DNA from: Rhizobium croatiense
GTDB taxonomy: Bacteria > Pseudomonadota > Alphaproteobacteria > Rhizobiales > Rhizobiaceae
Assembly: GCF_019793465.1 (NCBI RefSeq)
Contig: NZ_JAILYJ010000018.1
Location: 1-64,000 of the forward strand
Direction: 5' to 3'
DNA length: 64,000 bases
The position numbers and the translations under genes are program-made. This document shows positions 16,578 to 26,154 of the stretch, in pieces; the stretch's first letter is position 1; every line of letters starts with the position of its first letter. A model generated the notes under the pieces. The model was given only the letters and a program-made list of their open reading frames with translations, made no database searches and was not told the origin of the DNA.

Positions 16578-17486
16578 CTAAGGCGCGAAAATATCAACAC
16601 TTTCCTGAATCACCGCATCGCCGGCCCGGTTCAGGCTGAAGCGCTCGCCACTCAGTTCCCAGGCACCGGGAGAGCCGTCGATGGAGAAGAGGTTGTAGGC
16701 TGCGGCCGGCTTGATGCTGCCCGGTCCCTGCGAGGCCGATGCAATGCCGACGACAGGCACCGGTTGCACCTGGCCACGCAGCCAGTGCAGGGTGTTCAGG
16801 TGTGTGTGGCCATGCAATACGAGTTCGGCACCGCCGGTGGAAATTACGGCGGCGAAGCGGCGGATGCCGATCATCCGCTTGTAGAAGGTCGTGGCGCCGC
16901 GGATCGGCGGATGATGGATCATGACGACACGAAAGAGACCGGCTTCGCCGGCCGCGCGCAGCATGTTCACCGTGTCGCGGGCCTGACGGGCGCCGAAGAA
17001 GCCGGAGGCCGCGAAGGGAGGGGTGGCGACCGCCGTCGAGCAGCCGACGATCGCGACCTTGTCGCGGACGCGCAGATAGGGAAAGATGTGGCGGTCTTCC
17101 TGCCATTGCGGCGGGGCGAGATCGCCACGGACGTAGTCGTACCAGGCGCGCATCGATTTCTCATAGGCGCCCGGCACATAGGCGTCGTGATTGCCGGGAA
17201 CGACCGATGTATCGGCGGGATCGCCGAGCGCGCGCAGCCAGGCGGCGGCGGCGCGGATCTCGATGCCGCTCGCCAGATTGACAAGATCGCCGGTGACGGC
17301 CAGATGATCGGCCTGATGGGCGCGGATGTCATCAAGCAGCAGATCGAGCGTGCTGCCGAAAAGGTGCTTGCGCCGATTTCGATGCCAGTTCACAAAGCCC
17401 GTTATGCGTTTTGAAAACAGCTCTTGGATGGAAAGACGGGGCAACGGCCCGAGATGGACGTCGGAGATATGCGCGAGCTTGAACAT
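16578..17486 (-). CDS. Metallophosphoesterase (calcineurin-like)
   Basis: 302 residues from MFKLAHISDVHLG. Metal-binding motifs appear in order: DVH (Asp9, His11), GDLVN, GNHD, a later HH (MIHHPP) and HGHTHLN. This is the full class III phosphodiesterase set, so the enzyme should be active on a phosphomonoester, cyclic nucleotide or lipid phosphate; the substrate is unknown. Two other in-frame starts exist (ATG at 17498 and an upstream frame to 17525), none with a good ribosome site. It is transcribed divergently from the Nudix gene. Confidence 0.85.
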   Translation of the reverse strand: MFKLAHISDVHLGPLPRLSIQELFSKRITGFVNWHRNRRKHLFGSTLDLLLDDIRAHQADHLAVTGDLVNLASGIEIRAAAAWLRALGDPADTSVVPGNHDAYVPGAYEKSMRAWYDYVRGDLAPPQWQEDRHIFPYLRVRDKVAIVGCSTAVATPPFAASGFFGARQARDTVNMLRAAGEAGLFRVVMIHHPPIRGATTFYKRMIGIRRFAAVISTGGAELVLHGHTHLNTLHWLRGQVQPVPVVGIASASQGPGSIKPAAAYNLFSIDGSPGAWELSGERFSLNRAGDAVIQESVDIFAP

Positions 17487-17556
17487 GCTACGAGACATAG
17501 ACCAGCTTATTGACAAATCAAACACATCCGGCGCGATGAAAAGCTGAAACGGAGCG

Positions 17557-18036
17557 ATGGTGGATAAAGAAAACCGGCCCCTTCATATCAGGGCGGCCCT
17601 GCGCCTTTTGCATGTCTATTTCTCTTTCGCCCGGAGCATGACAATGGGAGTCAGAGCCGCCTGCTTTGATGCGCAGGGGCGGATTTTTCTCGTGCGTCAC
17701 AGCTATGTCGGCGGCTGGCATATGCCCGGCGGCGGCCTGGAACGCAACGAGACGGTCGAGGAAGCGCTGGCCAAGGAGTTGCGCGAGGAGGGCAACCTCA
17801 GGATCATCGGCAAGCCGCAGCTGATCCAGGTCTATTTCAACACGTCGACCACACGGCGCGACCATGTCGTGTTCTATCGGGTAACCGTCGAGCAGACGGC
17901 ACCACGTCCGCCAGACTGGGAGATTTCCGACAGCGGCTTCTTTTCGATCGACAGCCTGCCCGCGGGCACGACCGAGGCGACGCATCGCCGTCTTGCCGAA
18001 CTTCGCGGCGAGCAACAGCCCGACCATCGCTGGTGA
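17557..18036 (+). CDS. Nudix hydrolase with a degenerate Nudix box
   Basis: 159 residues. The Nudix box GX5EX7REUXEEXGU reads GGLERNE...KELREEGNL, with Lys for the first Arg and Asn for the last Gly, while the metal-binding glutamates remain. Nudix enzymes cleave nucleoside diphosphate-linked compounds; the substrate is not deducible. The ATG sits close after GGAG. The first 30 residues (RLLHVYFSFARSMTMGVRAAC) are hydrophobic, as in Nudix proteins that follow membrane-lipid genes. Confidence 0.8.
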   Translation: MVDKENRPLHIRAALRLLHVYFSFARSMTMGVRAACFDAQGRIFLVRHSYVGGWHMPGGGLERNETVEEALAKELREEGNLRIIGKPQLIQVYFNTSTTRRDHVVFYRVTVEQTAPRPPDWEISDSGFFSIDSLPAGTTEATHRRLAELRGEQQPDHRW

Positions 18037-18078
18037 GGGCTGCACAGTTTTTTAGGCCGCGGCAAGCTATTTCAAGGC

Positions 18079-18117
18079 CTACAGCGTCCTCGCGTCTGAA
18101 AAGACACGCGGCGCTGT
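18079..18117. repeat. Palindromic repeat overlapping the 3' end of the GST gene
   Basis: ACAGCG...CGCGTCT, GAAA, AGACACGCG...CGCTGT forms a long imperfect hairpin. The sequence resembles the copies at 19202-19243 and 42969-43073. It encodes the end of the glutathionyl-hydroquinone reductase on the minus strand. Confidence 0.65.
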
Positions 18118-19086
18118 CGCACGTCCATGCGGGCTGACGAGATCGAGCGCCGGGCCGACGGGAACGATGCCGGTCGGATTGATCGTCTTGTGGCTGCGGT
18201 AATAGTGCTGCTTGATGTGCGTGAGGTTCACCGTCTCGGCAATGCCTGGCGTCTGGTAGAGATCTCTTAGGTAACCGGAAAGGTTGCGGTAATCGGCGAC
18301 GCGGCGGATGTTGCACTTGAAATGGCCGACATAGACGGGGTCGAAACGCACCAGCGTGGTGAACAGGCGCCAATCCGCTTCGGTCAACCGATCTCCGAAA
18401 AGGTAGCGGCCCTTGCCCAGGCGTTCGTCGAGCATGTCGAGCGTTTCGAACAGCTTGCCGACATTCTCCGCATAGGCCTCCTGGGTGGTGGCAAAGCCTG
18501 CCTTGTAGACGCCGTTGTTGACGGTGTCGTAGACGATGGCGTTCAGGGCATCGATGTCGGCTCTGAGATGCTCCGGGTAGAAATCTGCCTTCGACCCGGT
18601 TAGCCCGTCAAAGGCGCTGTTGAACATGCGGATGATCTCGGCGGATTCGTTGTTGACGATTGCGCCGGTTTTCTTGTCCCAGAGGACGGGCACGGTCACG
18701 CGGCCGGAATAGTGTGGATCCGCTTTGACGTAGATCTGCCAGAGTGTCGCCGCGCCGAAGAGGTGATCCCCGGTGGCCCCGTCACCGATCTTGAACTCCC
18801 AGCCGTTCTCGACCATCAGCGGATCGACGACCGAAACCGAAATCAATTCCTCCAGCTTCTTCAGCTTGCGGAAGATCAGCGTGCGGTGCGCCCAGGGACA
18901 GGCAAGCGAGACGTAGAGATGGTAACGGCCGGGCTCGGCCTTAAAGCCGCCGCTGCCGGTGGGGCCGGCCGCGCCGTCTGCCGTCACCCAATTGCGGAAC
19001 TGCGAAGGCAGCCGCTTGAATTCGCCCTTGCTCTCCTTCGTGTCGTACCAGACATCATTCCAGACGCCGTCCACCAGCATTCCCAT
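18079..19086 (-). CDS. Glutathionyl-hydroquinone reductase (Xi-class GST)
   Basis: 335 residues. The catalytic Cys is at 63 in LACPWAHRT, the same position as in E. coli YqjG. The C-terminal all-helical GST domain follows. These enzymes remove glutathione from glutathionyl-hydroquinones. The start at 19086 (MGMLVDGVWND) is well spaced from AGGGA; a longer frame to 19164 exists. The last 14 codons (RATAPRVFSDARTL) lie inside a palindromic repeat, so the native C-terminus has been replaced or extended. A related palindrome lies upstream of the gene. Confidence 0.88.
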   Translation of the reverse strand: MGMLVDGVWNDVWYDTKESKGEFKRLPSQFRNWVTADGAAGPTGSGGFKAEPGRYHLYVSLACPWAHRTLIFRKLKKLEELISVSVVDPLMVENGWEFKIGDGATGDHLFGAATLWQIYVKADPHYSGRVTVPVLWDKKTGAIVNNESAEIIRMFNSAFDGLTGSKADFYPEHLRADIDALNAIVYDTVNNGVYKAGFATTQEAYAENVGKLFETLDMLDERLGKGRYLFGDRLTEADWRLFTTLVRFDPVYVGHFKCNIRRVADYRNLSGYLRDLYQTPGIAETVNLTHIKQHYYRSHKTINPTGIVPVGPALDLVSPHGRATAPRVFSDARTL

Positions 19087-19201
19087 GATCTTCATTCCCT
19101 GATTGCGTGTCGAGCCGAAGTTAGCTGAGATAGCGGGGCTTTGCAGGTGGTAAAGGTTGAACACTGCGTCACGCCGTTCAGGCGCTGCATCAATCAGAGT
19201 G

Positions 19202-19243
19202 CTGCAGCGTCCTCTGCGCGTTTGAAAAGAGGCGGGGCGCTGT
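19202..19243. repeat. Second copy of the palindromic repeat, upstream of the GST gene
   Basis: CTGCAGCGTCCTCT, then GAAA, then AGAGG...GGCGCTGTGG. It shares the AGCGTCCTC and GGCGCTGT arms with the copy at 18079-18117. The two copies bracket the GST gene. Confidence 0.55.
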
Positions 19244-19411
19244 GGTGTGCATTTTGCGTTGGACGGCGGAAATTTTTCCTGCTATCGGCCTTTTCACGAT
19301 TTTAGGATCCCTGCTTGATGTTCATTTCCAGAAACCCGCGACGACGCTGATGCTCCGAACGCCGAAGGCGTGTTCGAGACCCATCAATCTGTCCATCCGG
19401 TTTCTGTCATC

Positions 19412-19912
19412 ATGTACAAGCACGATCTCGTCTACCTCACCGAAGACGCGTCACACGACGCCGCCATCGAACACATCAACGAAGAAGCCTTCGGTCCCGG
19501 CCGCTTCACGCGGGCGGCCGCACGCATTCGCGAGCAGGGGCCGCATGATCTTTCGCTTTCCTTCATCTGCGCCGACGACGGCGAGACGATCGCCTCGGTA
19601 CGCATGACGCCGGTGATGGCCGGCACGGTGAAGGGCCATCTGCTCGGCCCTCTCGCGGTTCGCCCCTCGCACAAAAATATAGGCATCGGCCGCGAGCTGG
19701 TGCGGATCGCGGTGGAGGCGGCGCGGCGTAAAGGCTCGGAAGCCGTCATCCTGGTCGGCGATCCGCCCTATTACGGCCCGCTCGGTTTCGAGAAGGTCGC
19801 CTATAACGCGCTTACCTTTCCGGGACCGGTCGATCCCGGCCGCGTGCTCGTCGTTCCGATCGCCGAGAATGTGCACGAACGGCTGAAGGGCACGATCGCC
19901 TGGCGCGCGTGA
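19412..19912 (+). CDS. GNAT-family N-acetyltransferase (YhbS-like)
   Basis: 166 residues from MYKHDLVYLTED. The acetyl-CoA binding region is HLLGPLAVRPSHKNIGIGREL, followed by VILVGDPPYYGPLGF, a layout typical of YhbS-like acetyltransferases. The acetylated substrate is unknown. A longer frame begins with GTG at 19370, but the residues before 19412 show no conserved look. It converges with the GNAT gene at 19913-20329, ending one base before its stop. Confidence 0.8.
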   Translation: MYKHDLVYLTEDASHDAAIEHINEEAFGPGRFTRAAARIREQGPHDLSLSFICADDGETIASVRMTPVMAGTVKGHLLGPLAVRPSHKNIGIGRELVRIAVEAARRKGSEAVILVGDPPYYGPLGFEKVAYNALTFPGPVDPGRVLVVPIAENVHERLKGTIAWRA

Positions 19913-20329
19913 TCAGAGCTTCTTCCGGAGAAAGCTGCGCATGCGGCCTTGCGGAAAATCCTCGAGCTCACCGAAGACCTCATAACCCCGGCGGAGATAG
20001 GCGCGCAGGGCCCGCGGGCTGAAGGTGTCGATCCAGGCGCCGTGGCAGCCGCGGGCTTTCGCCTCCTTCTCTGCCTGTGCAAGGATCCTGCCTGCAATGC
20101 CGGCGCCGCGCAGCGTCTCGGGAAGATAGAGCATCTGGACGAAGAGCCAGCCCCAGGCGGTAAAGCCGGACAGGCCGCCGGTCACCTTGCCGTCGGCATC
20201 GCGGATGAGGATGGCCAGCGGCCGGCGATCCGACGGACCGACATCGCCGGTGTTGAAGGCCGAAAGCGCATCGGTGATCGCCGCCAGTTCCTCCGGTGAG
20301 GGCGACGCCGTGAGCTCGAATTCCGCCAC
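19913..20329 (-). CDS. GNAT-family N-acetyltransferase, last gene of the MoxR operon
   Basis: 138 residues from a GTG preceded by GGGAGGGG. The acetyl-CoA motif is LYLPETLRGAGIAGRIL, with GCHGAWIDTFSPRALRAYLRRGYEVFG later, a common GNAT layout. It starts four bases after the stop of the large membrane protein, so it is the distal gene of that operon. The substrate is unknown. Confidence 0.8.
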   Translation of the reverse strand: MAEFELTASPSPEELAAITDALSAFNTGDVGPSDRRPLAILIRDADGKVTGGLSGFTAWGWLFVQMLYLPETLRGAGIAGRILAQAEKEAKARGCHGAWIDTFSPRALRAYLRRGYEVFGELEDFPQGRMRSFLRKKL

Positions 20330-20333
20330 GCGA

Positions 20334-22406
20334 TTATCGCCCCTCCCGCCACCACATTGCGCCGAAGGCGAGCAGCAATATGCCGACGCCAGCAAAACCG
20401 GCAAAGAGCGGCAGCGTGTTGATGCCCTTCAAGACCGTCTCGCTGGTCATGCGGATCATCATGCGGTCATTGTCGGAGACACGGACCTGGCCGCGCACCG
20501 GCAGGATCGGCGGCACGGTGATCGCGCCCTTTTCACTGGCGACGCGGGTCACGAGACCTTTGCTCCTGTCGACGACAGGTTTCAGTACATTTGTCGTCGA
20601 GATCATCGCTTTGAATTCCGGCGCATCGACAGCGCCGATATGGACAAGGGTCGACAGTTTGCCGTTGCGGACTTCGAAGAGGCCGATCTCGTCCATCCGC
20701 TTCTCCGCCTTGTAGAGGCCGGGTTCGGATTGGGTGAGCGGCAAGGTTTCGGTCTTGCCGGAGGGGTAGCGCACGGTGGCGTTGCCCGGATTGTCGCCGA
20801 TCGTCTGGCGGGTGATTTCAAGGGTCCGGCCGGAGGCGCGCGCCGTCAGCGCTTCTTCCTCGAGCGCCGGCTCCTTCATCAGCCAATGGGCGATGCGGCG
20901 ATAGAGCGAAACGTTCGGACCGCCGCCTTCGAAGCCGCGGGCCCAGAGCCAGCCCTGATCGGAGAGCAGCATGGCGACGCGGCCCTGGCCGGCGCGGTTC
21001 AGCACCAGCAGCGGGTGGTTGTCGGCGCCGAGCATGATCGTCTCGCCCTGCGGCCGCTCGACGTCGACGCTGCGGAACCAGCGCCCCCAGTGCGGCGGGT
21101 CCTCGCCCGAGCCGTCGAGGCCGCGCGTGACGGGATGCTTGCGGCCCTCCTCGGAGAGGCGGGGGTAGAAGGCCTTCTCGATCATCCGGCCGGTCGGCTC
21201 TGCCGGCAGCACGGAGGCGAGCGGCGTCATCGCAATCGATTCCGGGCTTGCATGTTCCGGACCGGCGGCGATCAGCAGCGCTCCGCCGTTCTCCACATAT
21301 TGGGCGATGTTGTCGTAGTAGAGCATCGGCAGCACATTCGCCCGGTCCTGATAGCGGTCGAAGATGATCAGGTCGAAATCCTTGATCTTGTCGATGAACA
21401 GCTCGCGTGTCGGGAAAGCGATCAGCGACAGCTCGTTGATCGGCGTGCCATCCTGCTTTTCCGGTGGGCGCAGAATGGTGAAGTGGACGAGATCGACCGA
21501 GGCGTCGGATTTCAAGAGGTTCCGCCAGGCACGCTCGCCGGCATGCGGCTCGCCGGAGACAAGCAGCACGCGCAGATTCTGGCGGATGCCGTCGATGACG
21601 TGGACGGCGCGGTTATTGGCCGTCGTGACTTCGCCGGGAAGTGCCGCGACCGAGAATTCGAGCACGTTGCTGCCGCCCCCCGGCACCTTGAAGGAGAAAG
21701 GCGTATCCCGGCCGGGTGTCGCCTGCAGGGTGGCGATTTCATCACCGTTGAGCTTCACCGTGACGTCGGCGGTGCCGCCGGGGCTCGGGCCGTCGTCGAA
21801 GACGCGCAGGACGACCTGTTGCTCCTCGTTGACGATGCCGAAGCGCGGCCCCTTGACGACTTCGATGCGGCGATCGAATTCGTTGGCCTTGCCAGTGATG
21901 AGGCCATGGATCGGCGCATCGAAACCGAGCGCCTGATTGGCGGCCGGAACATCATGGACTTCGCCGTCGGTCAGCATGATGGCGCCGCCGATGCGCGACG
22001 GCGGGACATCGGCGATGTTGGCCGCCATCGCGTCGAACAGACGGGTCGACGGCACGTCAGAATTGACGTCGCCTTCGACATCGATGAAGCGCGGCTCTAT
22101 CTGGGGAAAGCGGGCGAGCTGGCCCTTCAGGGCTGCCAGCGCATCGTCGGTCATCTTGACCCGGTCGGGCGTCTGCTGGCTCTGGCTGCGGTCGACGAGA
22201 ACGGGGACGATCGTCGACAGCTGATCCCGGTCCTCCTGCAGCAGCACGGGATTGGCGAGCGCGGTCAGCAGGGCGAGTGCCGCCAGCGTCCTGATCCAGG
22301 CGCCGCGGATGCCACGCCAGATCGCGAAGGCGGCGATGACCGCGCCGACGGCGGCCAGCGCGGCCAGAACCGGCCAAGGCAGAAAAGGTGAAAAGTCGAA
22401 GGTCAT
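20334..22406 (-). CDS. Large membrane protein of the MoxR-DUF58 operon, amidotransferase-like core
   Basis: 690 residues. Two N-terminal membrane helices (about 10-55) are followed by a large periplasmic or cytoplasmic part, and a C-terminal helix (about 660-683) ends at MWWREGR. An early vWA-like strand (VPVLVDRSQS) and a later GATase1-like fold (ENGGALLIAAGPEHASPES) can be seen. It starts one base after the stop of the DUF4159 gene. The arrangement is widely conserved in alphaproteobacteria; the function is unknown but envelope-related by association. Confidence 0.8.
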   Translation of the reverse strand: MTFDFSPFLPWPVLAALAAVGAVIAAFAIWRGIRGAWIRTLAALALLTALANPVLLQEDRDQLSTIVPVLVDRSQSQQTPDRVKMTDDALAALKGQLARFPQIEPRFIDVEGDVNSDVPSTRLFDAMAANIADVPPSRIGGAIMLTDGEVHDVPAANQALGFDAPIHGLITGKANEFDRRIEVVKGPRFGIVNEEQQVVLRVFDDGPSPGGTADVTVKLNGDEIATLQATPGRDTPFSFKVPGGGSNVLEFSVAALPGEVTTANNRAVHVIDGIRQNLRVLLVSGEPHAGERAWRNLLKSDASVDLVHFTILRPPEKQDGTPINELSLIAFPTRELFIDKIKDFDLIIFDRYQDRANVLPMLYYDNIAQYVENGGALLIAAGPEHASPESIAMTPLASVLPAEPTGRMIEKAFYPRLSEEGRKHPVTRGLDGSGEDPPHWGRWFRSVDVERPQGETIMLGADNHPLLVLNRAGQGRVAMLLSDQGWLWARGFEGGGPNVSLYRRIAHWLMKEPALEEEALTARASGRTLEITRQTIGDNPGNATVRYPSGKTETLPLTQSEPGLYKAEKRMDEIGLFEVRNGKLSTLVHIGAVDAPEFKAMISTTNVLKPVVDRSKGLVTRVASEKGAITVPPILPVRGQVRVSDNDRMMIRMTSETVLKGINTLPLFAGFAGVGILLLAFGAMWWREGR

Positions 22407-22407
22407 C

Positions 22408-25224
22408 TCATTGTCCTAACCGTTCAAGGAGGTCGGGAACATGAACCTGGTCGGTCTTGTAGTTGCCGGTCAGCATATACATCATGATGTTGACGCCGGA
22501 ACGATAGGCATATTCGCGCTGACCTTCGTCGGAGGGCACGGTCGGCAGAATCGGGACGCCGTTGTCGTCGACCGCCCAGGCGCCGGCGAAATCATTGCCG
22601 GTGATCAGGATCGGCGAAACGCCGTCGGCCGTCGCCGCCGATTTTTCCGTCGTTTCACGGCCGCCGCCCTGCCGGGCCTCGATCCAGAGAGGGCTGCCGG
22701 CATAACGGCCGGGAAAGCTCGACAGAAGGTAGAAGGATTTCGTCAGCACGTGATCTGATGGCACCGGCTCGAGCGGCGGAATGTCGAGATTGGCGAGAAT
22801 CGCCTGCAGCCTCTGGCCGTTGGCGCTGACATTGCCGCCATTGTCCAAAGCGCTGATCTGGTCGCGCGTATCGAAAAGCACGGTGCCACCGTTGCGCATA
22901 TAGGCGTCGATGCGGCTGATCGCCGCCGTCGACGGCATCGGCGCCGTTGCCGAAACCGGCCAGTAGATGATCGGATAGAAGGAGAGTTCGTCCTTGGTGA
23001 GGTCTAGTCCGACGGGCGGCGCCGGCTCCAGCGTCGTGCGGAAGGTCAGGAACTGGGTGAGGCCCTCGAGGCCGCGCTCGGATATGTTGTCTACCTCCTG
23101 TTCGCCGGTGACGACATAGGCGAGGTGGGTGTTGTCGAGCCTCTGCAAGATGAGGTCGTCGCCGGGCTGAGAGTCGTTGGCGTGCAGCATTCCGGGCTGC
23201 AGCAGGAAGCCGGCGCCGAGCGTTATCGCGATCACGCTCATGGTGCGGACAGCCGGGCGCAAGCGCGAGAAGGCGCCGTTCATGAAGAGGACGACCAAGC
23301 TGTCGGCCAATAGCAGCAGAAAGGCGGCGAGAAAGAGCGCCGGTTTCGCCGACCAGCTTTCGCCGCCGATCAAGCCTTCGCGCGCAGCTGTCGTCCCTGC
23401 CGTGTCGAGCGGCTTCAGTTCGGCGTCTTCCGGCAGCACGTTCAAAGCGGTGAAACCATCTTCTGAACCATAAAGCCCGGGCGGATTGTCGAAATTCGCC
23501 GTCGGTTCGGTTCCGGCCTTTGAAGTGAGAGGCCGCGCCGAACCGGTCTCGGAGACAAGCGTGCCCTTGGTCGTCAGCATGCGGAATGGCGGCAGGGTCT
23601 CGGCCACACGCGTATTGCCGCGAACCTCCGACGTCACGCCGCCCGAGCGCGATATCTGGAGGAGATGGCGCAGCATGTCGACAAAGGTGCCCGAAATCGG
23701 CAGATCCGACCATGTCGCTTCGGCGGTGACGTGGAACAGCACGATCTGGCCGGATGAGAGCGGCTTCATCGTCACGAGCGGCGTGCCGTCGGCGAGGCTC
23801 GCCCAGGTGCGTTCGGCAAGATCGGGGGTGGGTTCGGCAAGCACCTGCCGCTTGACGACGACGTCGGCAGGACGTGCTATGCCCGAGAAAGGCCCGAAGT
23901 TCGGAAATTCGGCCAGTGACTGCGGTTCGCTCCAGGACAATGTGCCGCCCAGCGCCCGTTCTCCCTGACGCAGGATGACGGGGATGAGAGGGTCGTCTGC
24001 CGGCGCTGCGGCCATGCGCGGGCCGGCGAAGCGCAAGAGCATGCCGCCATTCGATATCCAGCGCGTCAGAGGTTCGTAAGTGTCCTCCGGCAGCCGGCCG
24101 ATATCGGCCATGATGATGATGGAGGGATTGCTGGCGAGAAGTTTCGGTATGGCGACCGAAAGATCGGAATCGCCGGGCTGGATCAGATCCGCATAGGGCT
24201 GCAGCGCCCGCTGGATATAATAGAGCGGCGACAGCAGCGGCTGGAACTCATCCCCGCCGGCACCCGACAGCAAGACGACGCGACGGCGTTTGAACGCGTC
24301 GTCGAGAAGATGGACCGCGCCAGAGGTCGCGCCGTTGTCGACGCTGATGCGGGCGAAATCGTTGCGCATCTCGAAAGGAGCGGTGATCGAACTGGTCGCG
24401 ACGCTTTGGCCGGGGCGGAAGTCCGCCCTGCCGTTGGCGATCGAGCGGCCCTGGCTGTCGACGGCGTTCAGCGCCACGGATGCGGCATGCGAAGCGTTGA
24501 GGCGCGTGACCTTGACGGTCATGGCATCAGCCGCGTTGTTGGCCGCGGTGATCGCGATCGTCCGCGCGGCGTCACCCTCGATCAGGCGCAGATCGGTGGG
24601 CTGGAGTTCGGCCAGCCGACGTACCGTGGCATCGTCGGCCCTGGCGGCGGCGCCGTCGGTCAGAAAGGCGAGGGTGCCGGGCTTGATGTCGTTCAGAGCG
24701 GAGTGCAGCGCCTGGAAGGCGCGCTCGCGGTCCGGCACCAGCGGCCGCGGTTCGACGGCGCGCAGCTTGTCGCGGGCGGCCGCGGCGGTGCCGGGCACGG
24801 CGTCGTTGGTCGGCTCGGCGGTGAAGGCGATCGACACGGGCATCCCGGCGGATTCGGCATCGTCTATCAGCGCGTCAGCGGTCTGGATGCGGCGCTCCCA
24901 GTCGGGTGCGGCGGCCCAGCTGTTGTCGACGAAGAGGACGAGCGGGCCGCCCGATGCGAGCGAGCTGGTACGCGGATTGAAGACCGGATCGGCGATCGCG
25001 AAGATGATGGTGGCGGCGAGCAGCATGCGCAGCAGCGTCAGCCACCAGGGGCTCTGGGCTGGCGTCTCTTCACGTTTCAGCACCGATGCGAGGATCTTCA
25101 GCGGCGGAAAGATCTCGCTCTTCGGACTTGGCGGCATCAGTCGCAGCAGCCACCAGATCACCGGCAGGGCGATGAGGGCGCCGAGAATGGCGGGATAGGC
25201 GAAAGCGAAGGGAAGGGCGTTCAC
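22408..25224 (-). CDS. BatA N-terminal and DUF4159 domain membrane protein
   Basis: 938 residues. Residues 1-80 carry the aerotolerance-regulator (BatA) N-terminal pattern FAYPAILGALIALPVIWWLL, with membrane helices. A vWA-like domain follows (LVLFVDNSWAAAPDWERR), missing the usual DxSxS metal site since it reads DNSWA. A central amidotransferase-like part, two helices near 640-700 and a C-terminal DUF4159 domain (about 720-935) complete it. It overlaps the DUF58 gene by four bases. Confidence 0.85.
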   Translation of the reverse strand: MNALPFAFAYPAILGALIALPVIWWLLRLMPPSPKSEIFPPLKILASVLKREETPAQSPWWLTLLRMLLAATIIFAIADPVFNPRTSSLASGGPLVLFVDNSWAAAPDWERRIQTADALIDDAESAGMPVSIAFTAEPTNDAVPGTAAAARDKLRAVEPRPLVPDRERAFQALHSALNDIKPGTLAFLTDGAAARADDATVRRLAELQPTDLRLIEGDAARTIAITAANNAADAMTVKVTRLNASHAASVALNAVDSQGRSIANGRADFRPGQSVATSSITAPFEMRNDFARISVDNGATSGAVHLLDDAFKRRRVVLLSGAGGDEFQPLLSPLYYIQRALQPYADLIQPGDSDLSVAIPKLLASNPSIIIMADIGRLPEDTYEPLTRWISNGGMLLRFAGPRMAAAPADDPLIPVILRQGERALGGTLSWSEPQSLAEFPNFGPFSGIARPADVVVKRQVLAEPTPDLAERTWASLADGTPLVTMKPLSSGQIVLFHVTAEATWSDLPISGTFVDMLRHLLQISRSGGVTSEVRGNTRVAETLPPFRMLTTKGTLVSETGSARPLTSKAGTEPTANFDNPPGLYGSEDGFTALNVLPEDAELKPLDTAGTTAAREGLIGGESWSAKPALFLAAFLLLLADSLVVLFMNGAFSRLRPAVRTMSVIAITLGAGFLLQPGMLHANDSQPGDDLILQRLDNTHLAYVVTGEQEVDNISERGLEGLTQFLTFRTTLEPAPPVGLDLTKDELSFYPIIYWPVSATAPMPSTAAISRIDAYMRNGGTVLFDTRDQISALDNGGNVSANGQRLQAILANLDIPPLEPVPSDHVLTKSFYLLSSFPGRYAGSPLWIEARQGGGRETTEKSAATADGVSPILITGNDFAGAWAVDDNGVPILPTVPSDEGQREYAYRSGVNIMMYMLTGNYKTDQVHVPDLLERLGQ

Positions 25225-26141
25225 AGCTGCCCTCCATGCGTTGCCTTGGCCGGCATGCCGGACAGATACATGTGCACCGCGACCAGCGCTTCGGAGGCGA
25301 GATGATCGGTGCGGTGGGTCGTGAAGGTCCAGCCGAGATGGCGCAGCGACTGGCCGAGGCTCTCCCTGCGGGCGAGGTAGGCGTTGCGATAGACCTCGCG
25401 GATATGTTCGGCGCGACCGGAGATCAGCTTGGCGCCGGTCTCAGGATCGGTGAATTCGGTGCGGCCGCTATAGGGGAAGATTTCCTCGGCGGGGTCTGAT
25501 ATCTCGACCACGTGGCCGCGCAGGCCGCGGCGGGCAAGCGGGCCGAGCCGCTCCATGATCGCCGGCGCGTCGTCGAGGAAATCGCCGATGAGGACGAGGT
25601 CGCTCCAGCCGCGGATCATCCCCGTTTCCGGCAGGCCGCCGCTCAGCGGCGCGTGCATGAGCGCGGAGGCGAGGCGTTCTGCGGCAGTGCGGGTGGAGGC
25701 GGGTTCCATGATGCCGGGGCAGCCGATGCGTTCGCCGGAGCGAGAAAGGATCTCGGCCAGCGCCAGCATGACGACCAACGCCCGGCTTTCCTTGGAGGCG
25801 CTGCCATAGCTCGACTTGTACATCATCGAAGGCGACATGTCGCACCAAAGCCAGATCGTATGCGCTGCCTCCCATTCGCGCTCGCGCACATAGGTATGGT
25901 CGTCGCGCGCGGAACGGCGCCAGTCGATGCGCGACAGGCTCTCACTCTCGGAATAGGGACGGAACTGCCAGAAATTCTCGCCGATGCCACGCTTGCGGCG
26001 GCCATGCCAGCCGGCGATGACAGTGTTGGCGATGCGCTTGGCTTCCACCAGGCAGTCCGGCATCAGGGCGGCCCGCTGCCTGGCGCGGGAAAGGGCATCG
26101 CTGCCTGACGTCGGGTTGACGATCTGTCCGATAGATGCCAC
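25221..26141 (-). CDS. DUF58 domain protein
   Basis: 306 residues. The DUF58 signature GIGENFWQFRPYSESESLSR followed by IDWRRSARDDHTYVREREWE is present at about 55-95, and a vWA-like core begins at IWLWCDMSPSMMY. DUF58 proteins are encoded with MoxR ATPases, which are thought to act as their chaperones. It sits 13 bases after the MoxR gene and overlaps the next gene by four bases, so it is translationally coupled. Confidence 0.9.
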   Translation of the reverse strand: MASIGQIVNPTSGSDALSRARQRAALMPDCLVEAKRIANTVIAGWHGRRKRGIGENFWQFRPYSESESLSRIDWRRSARDDHTYVREREWEAAHTIWLWCDMSPSMMYKSSYGSASKESRALVVMLALAEILSRSGERIGCPGIMEPASTRTAAERLASALMHAPLSGGLPETGMIRGWSDLVLIGDFLDDAPAIMERLGPLARRGLRGHVVEISDPAEEIFPYSGRTEFTDPETGAKLISGRAEHIREVYRNAYLARRESLGQSLRHLGWTFTTHRTDHLASEALVAVHMYLSGMPAKATHGGQL

Positions 26142-26154
26142 GCGTCCGGCTTCC

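Noticed and set aside
22441..25305. Plus-strand frames of several hundred codons over the DUF4159 gene
   Set aside because: Antisense to an operon whose genes overlap by four bases and have clear domains.
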